A stretch of 64,000 nucleotides of DNA from Burkholderiales bacterium C2 (lineage in GTDB: Bacteria > Pseudomonadota > Gammaproteobacteria > Burkholderiales > Burkholderiaceae_C): the NCBI GenBank assembly GCA_005503085.1, contig SCOI01000005.1, positions 186,001-250,000 of the forward strand. The letters run 5' to 3'. Positions 47,599-56,475 of this stretch are shown here, piece by piece; the first letter of the stretch is position 1; each line of letters opens with the position of its first letter. The notes beneath the pieces were generated by a model, which saw nothing but the letters and a program-made list of their open reading frames with translations, was not told the origin of the DNA and made no database searches. A program made the translations under genes and the position numbers.

Positions 47599-48453
47599 TC
47601 AGAAACCGGCGCCGGGCTGGGCCAGATAGTCCTGCTCGGCGGCGGTGCTGCTGCGGCCCAGCGCCGCATTGCGATGCGGGAAGCGGCCGAAGCGGGCGAT
47701 AACGTCCAGATGGCGGCGCGCATAGTCCAGCGCGCCGGCCAGGCGGGCATCGTCGGCCGCCAAGGCCTCGAACTCGCGCACGCAGCGCTGCTGCAGGGCC
47801 AGGTCCTCGGCATGCTCCAGCGGCATCAGCACGAACCAGCGCTGCAGGCTGCTCAGGCGGGCATAGGCCGGGCTGTCCAGCAGGCCCAGGGCCTGCTGCA
47901 GCGCCAGCGCATCGCCGGCAAAGGCGGCGGCCTGACCCCGGAATGCATTGCGGCTGAACTGGTCCAGTACCACGATCAGGGCCAGCCGGCCCAGCGGCGT
48001 CGCTTGCCAGTGGCTCAGCCCGCCTTGCTGGGCCGCCTGCAGCGTCGCGCCGAAGCGCTGGACGATCTCGGCATCGAAGGCCTCGTTCTTCTGGAACCAG
48101 ACGCTGCGGACCTGGCCCTCCTCGACCGAACCGAGCGCACCGAACCAGAAGTTCAAGACCGCCTGCACGGCGGCCGGCTCGCACAGCCGCTGCCACTGCG
48201 GATGTCGGGCCAGATAGGTCTGCACATAGCTGCAGGCCGGCACCAGCTGCAGGCCTTGCGGCGCCAGCCAGGCCAGCACATGGGCCACCATCTGGCCGGC
48301 CAGGCCGCGGCCGCGCAGCGCCGCATCGGTGCCGGTGTGCGTGATGATCAGCCGCTCACCCTCGCGCAGATAGTCGACTTCGCAGCTCAGTCCTTCGACC
48401 CGGGCTTCGAAGCGCTGGGCGGGCTCGTTGTGTCGAATGTCCAGCGTGTTCAT
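47599..48453 (-). CDS. GNAT-like (YjdJ-type) acetyltransferase fused to DUF924
   Basis: A 284-residue two-domain protein. Residues 1-90 match the short GNAT family (YjdJ, Acetyltransf_CG): the acetyl-CoA loop is ALRGRGLAGQMVAHVLAWL, followed by PACSYVQTYLARHPQW. Residues about 95-284 are a complete DUF924 domain: VLNFWFGALGSVEEG, LIVVLDQFSRNAFRG and the terminal HLDVIARFGRFPHRNAALG. DUF924 proteins adopt a TPR-like helical fold and have no defined function. ATG 48453 overlaps the prolyl oligopeptidase stop by one base (TGATG). These domains are usually separate genes, so the fusion predicts that they act together. Confidence 0.82.
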   Translation of the reverse strand: MNTLDIRHNEPAQRFEARVEGLSCEVDYLREGERLIITHTGTDAALRGRGLAGQMVAHVLAWLAPQGLQLVPACSYVQTYLARHPQWQRLCEPAAVQAVLNFWFGALGSVEEGQVRSVWFQKNEAFDAEIVQRFGATLQAAQQGGLSHWQATPLGRLALIVVLDQFSRNAFRGQAAAFAGDALALQQALGLLDSPAYARLSSLQRWFVLMPLEHAEDLALQQRCVREFEALAADDARLAGALDYARRHLDVIARFGRFPHRNAALGRSSTAAEQDYLAQPGAGF

Positions 48454-50549
48454 CAGTGCCCCAGTTGCTGCCACAGATAGCTGTATTCCAGCGCCTGCAA
48501 GGTGGCGCGCTGCTCGTTGTCGGCCGCGCCGCCGTGGCCGCCCTCGATGTTCTCGTAATACAGCAGCTCATGGCCCTGGGCCTGCATCAGCGCCGCCATC
48601 TTGCGCGCATGGCCGGGGTGGACGCGGTCGTCGCGGGTCGAGGTGGTGAACAAGACCTTGGGGTATTTCGCGCCCGGCTTGACGTTCTGGTAGGGGCTGT
48701 ACTTCGAGATGAAGGCCCACTCGGCCGCATCGTCCGGGTTGCCGTACTCGGCCATCCAGGAGGCGCCGGCCAGCAGCGTGTGGTAGCGGCGCATGTCCAG
48801 CAGCGGCACCTGGCAGACCACCGCATTGAACAGCTCGGGTCGCTGCACAAAAGTGGCGCCGACCAGCAGGCCACCATTGCTGCCGCCCATGATGCCCAGA
48901 TGGCGCGGGCTGCTGATCCTGCGCGCGATCAGGTCCTCGGCCACCGCGATGAAATCGTCGTAGCTGCGCTGCTTGTTGGCCTTGGTGGCGGCCTGGTGCC
49001 AGGTCGGGCCGAACTCACCGCCGCCGCGGATATTGGCCAGCACCAGCACGCCGCCCTTGCCGTACCAGGCGCGGCCGAAGCCGCCCGAGTACCAGGGCTG
49101 CATAGACACTTCGAAGCCGCCGTAGCCGTAAAGCAGGGTCGGGTTCTTGCCGTCGGCGGTGGCGTCGGCCGGCCAGATCACGAAGTAGGGCACCTCGGTG
49201 CCGTCGCGGCTCTTGGCGAAGAACTGTTCGGCCCGCATGCCCTCGGACTTGAACTTGGGCTCGCGGCTCTTCAGCGCCTCGCGCGCATCGCTGCCGGCCC
49301 GGGCCAGGAACAGGGTGTCGGGGGTCAGGAAGTCGGCGTAGTTCAGCAAGTAGCGGTCGCCCAGTTCGTCCTTGGGCAGCTCGCTGTCGTAGAGGCTGGC
49401 CAGGCTAAGCGTGCCGGGGAAGGGCGCCTGCACGGGGCGGTGCTTGGGCTGCTCGCCGGAAAAGTCCCATTCCTCCAGGCGGCTGGCCACCTGGTCCGAG
49501 ATGTTCAGGATCAGGTGCGAGCGGGTCAGGCTGTAGCCGGCCAGCGAGCGCGTCGGGGTCGGTGTGAACAGGGTCTGGAAGCGCCGCTCGCCGCGCAGAT
49601 AGGCGGCGGCGTCGGTCAGCAGCAGCGCGCCGGCCGGGTAGGTCTGGCCACCGACGCTCCAGTCGCTGCGCAGGCTCAGGATCAGGCGCGCGCCCCAGAA
49701 CTGCTCCTGCACATCGCTGGGCAGATCCAGTGCGAGCAGCTTGTCATCGCGCTGCAGCAGGAAGCTGCGCTGGTTGTAGAAGTCCAGCGCGCGGGTGAAC
49801 AGGGTGCGGGGATGGCCCGGTGTCTGGTCGACATTGACCGACACCGCCACATCCTTGGCCACCCCTTCGAACACGGTCCTGGCCTCGCTCAGCGGCGTGC
49901 CGCGCTGCCAGCGCTTGATGATGCGCACATAGCCCGAGTCGGTCAGCGAGCCGGGGCCGAAGTCGGTGCCGACGTAAATCGTGTCGGCATCGATCCACTC
50001 GACCTGGCTCTTGGCCTCGGGCAGCGTGAAGCCGCCGGCCACGAAGCGCTTGTCGACCAGGTCGAACTCGCGCACCACACGGGCATCGGCGCCGCCGCGC
50101 GACAGCGACAGCAGGCAGCGCCGGTAGTCCGGCGCCAGGCAGCTGGCGCCGGCAAACACCCAGCTCTCGCCCTCGGCCTGGCCCAGCGCGTCGAGGTCCA
50201 GTACGGTCTCCCACTTGGGCTCGGGCTTGCGGTACTCGGCCAGGCTGGTGCGGCGCCACAGGCCGCGCTTGTGCTGCTCGTCCTGCCAGAGGTTGTAGAG
50301 CCAGTCGCCCTTGCGGCTGACGAAGGGGATGCGGTCCTTGGCGTTCAGCACGTCCAGTAGATCGCGGCGGATGCTGGCGTACTCGGGGCGCGCCTGCAGC
50401 GTCTTCAGGCTCTGGGCATTGCGCTCGCGCACCCAGGCCAGCGCGCGCTCGCCCTGCACCTCTTCAAGCCATTGGTAGGGGTCCGTGTCTTGAGCCATGG
50501 TGTGCAAAGAAGTCAGAACAAGCCCGCAGGCTAACAGCAGTGCCTTCAT
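48453..50549 (-). CDS. Prolyl oligopeptidase (S9 family), exported
   Basis: A 698-residue serine peptidase. ATG 50549 starts a signal peptide (MKALLLACGLVLTSLHTMAQ, 1-20); longer starts are not family-like. The beta-propeller occupies about 30-400. The alpha/beta-hydrolase domain holds Ser557 in GIMGGSNGGLLVG, the acid residue in TSTRDDRVHPGHARK (about 633) and the His in NIEGGHGGAA (about 668). By family it cleaves short proline-containing peptides after Pro, here in the periplasm. The start overlaps the yaeQ stop by 3 bases. The downstream GNAT-DUF924 gene is coupled to its stop. Confidence 0.92.
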   Translation of the reverse strand: MKALLLACGLVLTSLHTMAQDTDPYQWLEEVQGERALAWVRERNAQSLKTLQARPEYASIRRDLLDVLNAKDRIPFVSRKGDWLYNLWQDEQHKRGLWRRTSLAEYRKPEPKWETVLDLDALGQAEGESWVFAGASCLAPDYRRCLLSLSRGGADARVVREFDLVDKRFVAGGFTLPEAKSQVEWIDADTIYVGTDFGPGSLTDSGYVRIIKRWQRGTPLSEARTVFEGVAKDVAVSVNVDQTPGHPRTLFTRALDFYNQRSFLLQRDDKLLALDLPSDVQEQFWGARLILSLRSDWSVGGQTYPAGALLLTDAAAYLRGERRFQTLFTPTPTRSLAGYSLTRSHLILNISDQVASRLEEWDFSGEQPKHRPVQAPFPGTLSLASLYDSELPKDELGDRYLLNYADFLTPDTLFLARAGSDAREALKSREPKFKSEGMRAEQFFAKSRDGTEVPYFVIWPADATADGKNPTLLYGYGGFEVSMQPWYSGGFGRAWYGKGGVLVLANIRGGGEFGPTWHQAATKANKQRSYDDFIAVAEDLIARRISSPRHLGIMGGSNGGLLVGATFVQRPELFNAVVCQVPLLDMRRYHTLLAGASWMAEYGNPDDAAEWAFISKYSPYQNVKPGAKYPKVLFTTSTRDDRVHPGHARKMAALMQAQGHELLYYENIEGGHGGAADNEQRATLQALEYSYLWQQLGH

Positions 50550-51106
50550 TCGGTGGCCACCTTCAAGGCGATCGGCGTGATCTCGACCGAGGCTTGCGCG
50601 GTCGAGACATAGATGCCGCCGTCCTGCACGCTGACCTGCAGTTGCATGCTGCGCTCGGCCAGCCGGGCCAGGGCCTGCGACTGTTCGTAGGGGATCTGCC
50701 AGACCGACAGGCGCGGCGCACGCGTCAGCTTGTTCTCGATGCCGGCCCACCAGACCGGCGTGCTGCTGGCAAAGCCGATCACCGTGACCCTGTTCGCCTT
50801 GCCATGGGCCTTCATCAGACGGCGGTCATCGGGCTGGCCCAGGTCGATCCAGTGCAGGACCTCGCCGGTCAGGCTGAGCTGCCAGAGGTCGGGCTCATCG
50901 ACATCGGACAGGCCCTTGGTGAACTCGAGCCGGCCGTTCAGATCATCGGCCGGCGTGTGCAGCGCGAAGGCCAGCACGCGGATCATCATGCGCTCGTCGG
51001 TCTCCGAAGGATGGCGCGCAATCGTCAGGTTGTGGTCGCCGTAGACATGGCGGTCCATGTCGGCGATCTGCACAAGAGCTTTGTGAATGGTGGCTTTGAG
51101 CGCCAT
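50546..51106 (-). CDS. yaeQ: YaeQ family protein
   Basis: A 186-residue cytoplasmic protein of the YaeQ family, which has a PD-(D/E)xK-like fold and no firmly established function. ATG 51106 gives the standard N-terminus MALKATIHKALVQIADMDRHVYGDHNLTIARHPSETDERMM. Downstream motifs include FTKGLSDVDEPDLW and GQPDDRRL, family hallmarks containing candidate acidic residues. Together with the peptidase and the GNAT-DUF924 fusion it forms a cluster whose stop and start codons overlap. It is divergent from the exported protein at 51232 (125 bases). Confidence 0.9.
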   Translation of the reverse strand: MALKATIHKALVQIADMDRHVYGDHNLTIARHPSETDERMMIRVLAFALHTPADDLNGRLEFTKGLSDVDEPDLWQLSLTGEVLHWIDLGQPDDRRLMKAHGKANRVTVIGFASSTPVWWAGIENKLTRAPRLSVWQIPYEQSQALARLAERSMQLQVSVQDGGIYVSTAQASVEITPIALKVATE

Positions 51107-51231
51107 GGCGGGAGTCTCGGGAGCGGCAAAGCGGCGGATTATCGGGCTTGTTGCCCAGCATGGCATGATGCCGCCCTGGCGCCGCCGAGCCGGTGCCGCT
51201 GTGTTCACCCCCCGCGCTGAAGAGTCCTGCC

Positions 51232-51891
51232 ATGAAACGATTCCTGCTTTCCGCCTGCGTCGCCGCCCTGCTGCCCGCGCTGGCGCTGGCCCAGACGGCC
51301 AATCCGAACGCCAAGGTCGACCCGAAGAACAACAAGGTCAGCCGCCCCGTCGTCGAAAAACCCAAGCAGAAGCTGATGACGCGCGACGAGTTGCGCGCCT
51401 GCCTGACGACCTTCGACAAGAACGAGACCGACGCCAAGGAGATCAAGGCTGCCCAGGCCGCGAATGCCCAGGAGCGTGCCGAGATGGTCAAGTCCAAGGA
51501 AGAGCTGACCCAGCAGGGCGCGGCACTGACCGCTACCGGCGCCGAGCTGAAGGCCGAACGCGAAGAGCTGATCAAGGGCCAGGAAGTGATCAAGGCCCAG
51601 CTGCCGAAGATGGAACGCCCGGACGCCGAGAAGGTGCTGGCCGACTACAAGGCCAAGGCGGCCGCGCATGACGCCAAGATCGACGCCTTCAATGCCAGCA
51701 AGACCAAGTACAGCGCCGACGCCAAGGCCTTCGATGCCAAGGTCGAGAAGCACAATGCCGACACCCAGGCCCTGCAGGCCCGCGCCGAAGCGCATCTGGA
51801 CAAGGTCGACGACTGGAAGGAAGACTGCAGCAAGAAGCCTTATGACGAGGCCGACGAGATCGCCGTCAAGAAGGAACTGGGCCTGAAGTAA
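51232..51891 (+). CDS. Exported alanine/lysine-rich coiled-coil protein of unknown function
   Basis: A 219-residue protein. ATG 51232 begins a Sec signal (MKRFLLSACVAALLPALALAQ, 1-21). The mature protein is highly charged and rich in Ala, Lys, Glu and Gln. After KQKLMTRDELRACLTTFDKNETDAKEI there is a long uninterrupted helical coiled coil (about 70-200) with heptad-like KAAQAANAQERAEM-type repeats. Two Cys (about 57 and 201) bracket the helix and may form a disulfide. I do not recognise a named family. It has its own terminator (51919-51953) and stands alone. It may be a periplasmic spacer, chaperone or adhesin-like protein; no function is claimed. Confidence 0.62.
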   Translation: MKRFLLSACVAALLPALALAQTANPNAKVDPKNNKVSRPVVEKPKQKLMTRDELRACLTTFDKNETDAKEIKAAQAANAQERAEMVKSKEELTQQGAALTATGAELKAEREELIKGQEVIKAQLPKMERPDAEKVLADYKAKAAAHDAKIDAFNASKTKYSADAKAFDAKVEKHNADTQALQARAEAHLDKVDDWKEDCSKKPYDEADEIAVKKELGLK

Positions 51892-51918
51892 GAAAGTCAC
51901 CGGACCGCACGGTCTTTG

Positions 51919-51953
51919 AACGGCGCCACCCCCACCGGGCTGGCGCCGTTTCT
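51919..51953 (+). terminator. Intrinsic terminator after the coiled-coil protein
   Basis: A 10-base-pair perfect stem (aacggcgcca and tggcgccgtt) with a 12-base loop, followed by a short T run (ttt). It begins 28 bases after the stop at 51891. TACAAT (51953-51958), a -10-like hexamer, overlaps its end and lies 62 bases before the M3 peptidase start. Confidence 0.72.
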
Positions 51954-52019
51954 ACAATCGCGCCACCCCAACAACACCATGGCGGCGCCACCCCTGCCGT
52001 CATCACAGCGAGACAAGGC

Positions 52020-54065
52020 ATGAGCAACCCCCTGCTGCAAGACTGGACCACCCCCTACGGCCTGCCGCCTTTTGCCCAGATCGAGGCCGCGCATTTCGCG
52101 CCGGCCTTCGAGGCGGCACTGGCCGAGCACCGCGCCGAGCTTGATGCGATCGCCCAGCAGAGCGCCACGCCGAGCTTCGAGAACACCCTGGCGGCGTTCG
52201 ACCGCAGCGGCCGCTTGCTGACCCGGCTCGAGCATCTGTTCTACACCTTGGCCGCCTCGGCCACCTCGCCCGAGCTGCAGGCCGCCCAGCGTGCGCTGGC
52301 CGCCCCGCTGGCCGCGCACGGCAACGCCGTCTATATGCACGCCGAGCTGTTCAAGCGCGTGGACGCGCTGCATGCCGAGCGCCAGGCCCTGGGCCTGGCG
52401 CCTGAGCAGCTGCGCCTGCTGGAGCGTGTGCATCTGGACTTTGTGCGTGCCGGCGCCAAGCTGCAGGGCGAGTCGCAGCGCCGCTATGCCCAGGTGGTCG
52501 AGCGCCTGGCCGAGCTGCACACGCTGTTTGCGCAGAATGTGCTGGCCGACGAAAGCGGCTACCAGCTGTTGCTGCAGGGGAATGAGGAGCTGGCCGGTCT
52601 GCCGGACTTCGTGCGCGCGGCCGCGCGCCAGGCCGCCGTCGATCGTGGCCTGGGCGAGGGCGTTCATGCCATCACCCTGTCGCGCTCGCACATCGTGCCC
52701 TTCTTGACCTTCAGCGAACGCCGCGATCTGCGCGAGCAGGCCTGGCGCGCCTGGGTCGGCCGCGGGGAAAAGGCCGGCGAGACCGACAACCGTGCGGTGG
52801 CCCGGGAAATCCTGAGCCTGCGCAACGAGCAGGCGCGCCTGCATGGCCATGCCTGCTATGCCGACTATGCGCTGGCCGACACGATGGCCGGCACACGCGA
52901 GGCGGTGCAGGGCCTGCTGACCCAGGTCTGGGAGCCGGCCAAGGCTGCGGCTCAGGCCGAGCGCGAGCTGCTGGAGGGCATGATGGTCTCGATGGGCCAC
53001 CGTTTCGAGCTGCAGGCCTGGGACTGGCGCTTCTATGCCGAGAAGGTGCGCAAGGCCCGCTACGATCTCGACGAGGCCGAGGTCAAGCCCTACTTCCCGC
53101 TGGATGCGATGGTGCAGGCGCTGTTCGATTGCGCCGGCCGTCTGTTCGGCCTGCGCTTCGTCGCCAAGCCCGAGGTCGCCGGCTATCACGCCGATGTCAA
53201 GGTCTACGAGGTGCAGGGGGCCGACGGCGCGCCGCGCGGCGTCTTTTTGCAGGACAACTTCGCCCGTGCCACCAAGCGCAGCGGCGCCTGGATGAATGCC
53301 TTGCGCTGGCAGGCCCGCAACGAGATTGGCGCGATCCCGGTCATCCTGAACAACAACAACTTCGCCAAGGGCGCGCCCGGCGAGCCGACGCTGCTGAGCT
53401 TCGACGACGCCCGCACGCTGTTCCATGAGTTCGGCCATGGCCTGCACGGCCTGCTGTCCAATGTCGAGTACGAGCGCCTATCGGGCACCCAGGTGTTGCG
53501 CGACTTCGTCGAGCTGCCCTCGCAGCTGTTCGAGCACTGGATGAGCGAGCCCGAGGTGCTGAAGAAGCACGCCCGCCACTACCAGACCGGCGCGGTGATC
53601 CCTGACGCGCTGCTGGCCAAGCTGAAGGCCGCCGAGCTCTTCAACCAGGGCTATGAGACGGTGCGCTACACCGCCAGCGCCCTGGTCGACATGGCCGTGC
53701 ATTCGCTGACCGACGAGCAGGGCCCGGACATCACCGAGTTCGAGGCCCGGACCATGGCGGCCTACGGCCTGCCGGCCGCGATCGGCATGAACCACCGGCT
53801 GGCGCATTTCCAGCATCTGTTCGCCGGCAGCGGCTATGCCGCCGGCTACTACGTCTATATGTGGGCCGAGGTGCTGGATGCCGATGGCTACGAGGCCTTT
53901 GTCGAGGCGGGCAGCCCCTTCGATCCCCAGGTCGCGCAGGCTTTGCTGAACAACATCTACGCCAGCGGCAACAGCCGCGAGCCGCGCGAGGCCTACCGGG
54001 CTTTCCGGGGCCGCGATGCGGTGGTGGCGCCGATGTTGCGGGGCCGGGGTCTGTTGCCGGCCTGA
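52020..54065 (+). CDS. prlC: M3 family zinc oligopeptidase (oligopeptidase A type)
   Basis: A 681-residue cytoplasmic thimet-type metalloendopeptidase. The zinc motif HEFGH lies at 469-473 (TLFHEFGHGLHGLLS); the third ligand Glu follows in the next helix, near VELPSQLFEHW. C-terminal helices near NHRLAHFQHLFAGSGYAAGYYVYMWAEV are typical. By family it degrades short peptides, including cleaved signal peptides. Length is normal for PrlC (about 680). Start ATG 52020 follows CAGCGAGACAAGGC. It is followed, in convergence, by a receiver-domain gene. Confidence 0.94.
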   Translation: MSNPLLQDWTTPYGLPPFAQIEAAHFAPAFEAALAEHRAELDAIAQQSATPSFENTLAAFDRSGRLLTRLEHLFYTLAASATSPELQAAQRALAAPLAAHGNAVYMHAELFKRVDALHAERQALGLAPEQLRLLERVHLDFVRAGAKLQGESQRRYAQVVERLAELHTLFAQNVLADESGYQLLLQGNEELAGLPDFVRAAARQAAVDRGLGEGVHAITLSRSHIVPFLTFSERRDLREQAWRAWVGRGEKAGETDNRAVAREILSLRNEQARLHGHACYADYALADTMAGTREAVQGLLTQVWEPAKAAAQAERELLEGMMVSMGHRFELQAWDWRFYAEKVRKARYDLDEAEVKPYFPLDAMVQALFDCAGRLFGLRFVAKPEVAGYHADVKVYEVQGADGAPRGVFLQDNFARATKRSGAWMNALRWQARNEIGAIPVILNNNNFAKGAPGEPTLLSFDDARTLFHEFGHGLHGLLSNVEYERLSGTQVLRDFVELPSQLFEHWMSEPEVLKKHARHYQTGAVIPDALLAKLKAAELFNQGYETVRYTASALVDMAVHSLTDEQGPDITEFEARTMAAYGLPAAIGMNHRLAHFQHLFAGSGYAAGYYVYMWAEVLDADGYEAFVEAGSPFDPQVAQALLNNIYASGNSREPREAYRAFRGRDAVVAPMLRGRGLLPA

Positions 54066-54092
54066 TCGTCCCGGATCAGGCGGGGGGCGGGT

Positions 54093-54515
54093 TCAAGCCT
54101 TGCCGAAGCGGGCGTCCAGCCCGCTCAGAAAGGCCTTGAAGTCGATCGGCTTGGTCCAGTAGTCGGTGAAGCCCGCCTCGCGGGCGCGCCGGATGTCCTC
54201 GGGCATCGCATTGGCCGACAGCGCGATGCAGGGGATGGCAGCGGTCTGCGCGTCGGCGCGCAGCTGCTGCAATACCTCGTAACCATTGAAGTCGGGCAGT
54301 TGCATGTCCAGCAGGATCAGGTCCGGCTGCATGGTCCGTGCGCGCGCCAGACCGCGGCCGCCATCCTCTTCGCAGACCAACTGCAGCAGCGGACGCTGCG
54401 CCACCAACTCCTGCACCACCAGCTGATTGACCGGGTTGTCCTCGATATAGAGCAGCTTGCCGGCGCCGGCAGGCTGGCCAGGGGGAAGGGGTCTGATGGG
54501 GCTGAACTCTGTCAC
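54093..54515 (-). CDS. Single-domain response regulator (receiver only)
   Basis: A 140-residue protein consisting of a receiver domain (about 18-135) with a short N-terminal tail. The phosphoacceptor Asp is in DLILLDMQLPDFNG (about 65-78). The switch Thr/Ser region is PCIALSANAMPED, and the Lys is in YWTKPIDF. No output domain is present. The best start is the GTG at 54515 (GGAG upstream), because the only ATG candidates run into the divergent phosphofructokinase. It is a CheY/Spo0F-like phosphorelay protein, possibly serving one of the three kinases in this window. Confidence in start is moderate. Confidence 0.8.
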   Translation of the reverse strand: MTEFSPIRPLPPGQPAGAGKLLYIEDNPVNQLVVQELVAQRPLLQLVCEEDGGRGLARARTMQPDLILLDMQLPDFNGYEVLQQLRADAQTAAIPCIALSANAMPEDIRRAREAGFTDYWTKPIDFKAFLSGLDARFGKA

Positions 54516-54591
54516 TCGCGGGTCTCCGGGGCTACGGCTACAAATGTAGCGCCTGACGTGGCAGCATGGACCCATTCGTGGGAGTGATGAC

Positions 54592-55629
54592 ATGCATGTG
54601 GGAATTCTGACCGGTGGCGGCGACTGCCCGGGCCTGAACGCGGTGATACGGGCGCTGACCCTGGCGCTGACCGAGGCCGGCGACGTGCGCGTCAGCGGCA
54701 TACGGCAGGGTTTTCTGGGCCTGCTGGAAGATCGGGTGCAGCCGCTCGACGCCGCCCGGCTGCGTGGCCTGATCAACGAGGGCGGCACCGTGCTGGGCAG
54801 CCACAACCGCGCCGATCCCTTTGCCTATTTCGGCGCCGGCGGTGCCGACTGCTCGGCCCGGGCGCTGGACTGCCTGCAGCGCCATGGCATCGAGGTGCTG
54901 GTGGCCGTCGGTGGCGATGGCACGATGACGATCGCCGAGCGCTTTGCGCGTCTGGGCGTGCCGGTGGTCGGCGTGCCCAAGACCATAGACAACGATTTGA
55001 TGCACAACGAGCGCAGCTTCGGCTTCGACAGCGCTGTGGCGGTGGTGGCCGACGCGCTGGGGCGGCTGGGCACCACGGCGCGCAGCCATGGCCGGGTGAT
55101 GGTGCTGGAGACCATGGGCCGGCATGCCGGCTGGATCGCGCTGGAGGGCGGACTGGCCGGCGGTGCCGACGCCATCGTGCTGCCCGAGCTCGGCTATGAC
55201 GGCCAGGCGCTGGCCGCGCTGTGCGAGCGGCGCAGCCGCGAGCAGGGCTATGCGCTGGTCTGCGTGGCCGAGGGCGTCAAGCTCGCCGCCGCAGGCGAGA
55301 GCGCGGGCGCGGGCGAGACGGTCGGTCAGCGGCTGATGCAAGACCTGGCCCCGCGCCTGGGTCCCGAGGCCGAGCTGCGCTACACCTTGCTGGGCCATCT
55401 GCAACGCGGCGGCGCGCCGACCGCCTTCGACCGGGTGCTCGCCACCCGCTTCGGCGTGCAGGCGGCGCAGCTGGTGCTGCAGCGCCGCCATGGTCAGATG
55501 GTGGCCCTGCAGGGTGATCGCTGCGTGGCCGTGAGCCTGGCCGATGTGGCCGGGGCCAGCCGCCTGGTACCGCTCGATCATGAGTTGATGCAGGCGGCGC
55601 GCTGCCTGGGTGTGCTGGCCAATCCCTGA
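54592..55629 (+). CDS. pfkA: 6-phosphofructokinase, ATP-type motif with PPi-type lysine
   Basis: A 345-residue PFK family enzyme of the lower half of glycolysis control. The nucleotide loop GGGDCPGLNAVIR lies at 8-20. The phosphate-donor motif is VGGDGTM (106-112), with Gly110 instead of the Asp found in PPi-dependent enzymes. The fructose-6-phosphate site is PKTIDND (129-135), where Lys130 is typical of the PPi/mixed group III rather than E. coli PfkA. This combination suggests the ATP-using group III, but donor choice is not certain. LETMGRHAGWIAL and GHLQRGGAPTAFDR are further signatures. It is alone between a response regulator and an SDR. Confidence 0.87.
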   Translation: MHVGILTGGGDCPGLNAVIRALTLALTEAGDVRVSGIRQGFLGLLEDRVQPLDAARLRGLINEGGTVLGSHNRADPFAYFGAGGADCSARALDCLQRHGIEVLVAVGGDGTMTIAERFARLGVPVVGVPKTIDNDLMHNERSFGFDSAVAVVADALGRLGTTARSHGRVMVLETMGRHAGWIALEGGLAGGADAIVLPELGYDGQALAALCERRSREQGYALVCVAEGVKLAAAGESAGAGETVGQRLMQDLAPRLGPEAELRYTLLGHLQRGGAPTAFDRVLATRFGVQAAQLVLQRRHGQMVALQGDRCVAVSLADVAGASRLVPLDHELMQAARCLGVLANP

Positions 55630-55704
55630 GGGCGCCGGCAGCACCGGATTTCAATTGATGCCATCATCTGGCCCTGCAATCCCGCAAGCCTGATCGATTT
55701 CGCG

Positions 55705-56457
55705 ATGACAGCTCCAACGCAAAAATTCGCCGCCGTGACGGGCGCCGGCAGCGGCATCGGCCGGGCCTGCGCCCAGGCCCTGGCCGACGCCGGCTACCGC
55801 GTGGCCCTGCTGGGCCGGCGTATGGAGGCGCTGGAGGAAACCGCCGCGGCGGCGCCCGAGCGCTATCTGCTGCTGCCCACCGATGTCAGCCAGCCGCAGG
55901 CGGTGGCCCAGGCCTTTGAGCGCATCCGTGAAACCTTCGGTCGGCTCGATCTGCTGTTCAACAACGCCGGCATGTCCGCGCGCGGCGTCTGTATCGACGA
56001 GTTGCCGTTCGAGCAATGGCAGGCGGTGGTCGATGTCAACCTGACCGGCAGCTTTCTCTGCGCCCAGGCGGCTTTTCGTCTGATGAAGGCCCAGCAGCCC
56101 CAGGGCGGCCGCATCATCAACAACGGCTCGATCTCGGCCCATGCGCCGCGTCCCAATTCCGCCCCCTATACCTCGACCAAGCATGCGATCACTGGGCTGA
56201 CCAAATCGCTGTCCTTGGACGGCCGGCCGTTCGACATCGCCTGCGGCCAGCTCGACATCGGCAATGCGCTGACCGAGATGGCGCGGCCTATGACCCAGGG
56301 CGTGCGCCAGGCCAACGGCGAGATCGCCGTCGAGGCGACAATGGATGTGGCCCATGTGGCCAGCGCGCTGCTCTATATGGCCGGCCTGCCGCTGCAGGCC
56401 AATGTGCAGAATATGACCGTGATGGCGACGAAGATGCCCTTTGTCGGCCGCGGTTGA
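55705..56457 (+). CDS. SDR-family oxidoreductase (canonical active site)
   Basis: A 250-residue short-chain dehydrogenase/reductase. The TGxxxGIG nucleotide motif is [13 protein letters not shown] (about 11-23). NNAG is at about 91-94. The catalytic set is Asn, Ser ([10 protein letters not shown]) and YTSTK (about 152-156). Arg38 in GRR after the second strand favours NADP. There is an unusual Cys-rich C-terminal stretch near [18 protein letters not shown]. By comparison with homologues it may be a ketoreductase; substrate unknown. Start ATG 55705. The small membrane protein follows after 18 bases, perhaps cotranscribed. Confidence 0.88.
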   Translation: MTAPTQKFAAVTGAGSGIGRACAQALADAGYRVALLGRRMEALEETAAAAPERYLLLPTDVSQPQAVAQAFERIRETFGRLDLLFNNAGMSARGVCIDELPFEQWQAVVDVNLTGSFLCAQAAFRLMKAQQPQGGRIINNGSISAHAPRPNSAPYTSTKHAITGLTKSLSLDGRPFDIACGQLDIGNALTEMARPMTQGVRQANGEIAVEATMDVAHVASALLYMAGLPLQANVQNMTVMATKMPFVGRG

Positions 56458-56475
56458 CTTCGTAAAGGATAGGTT

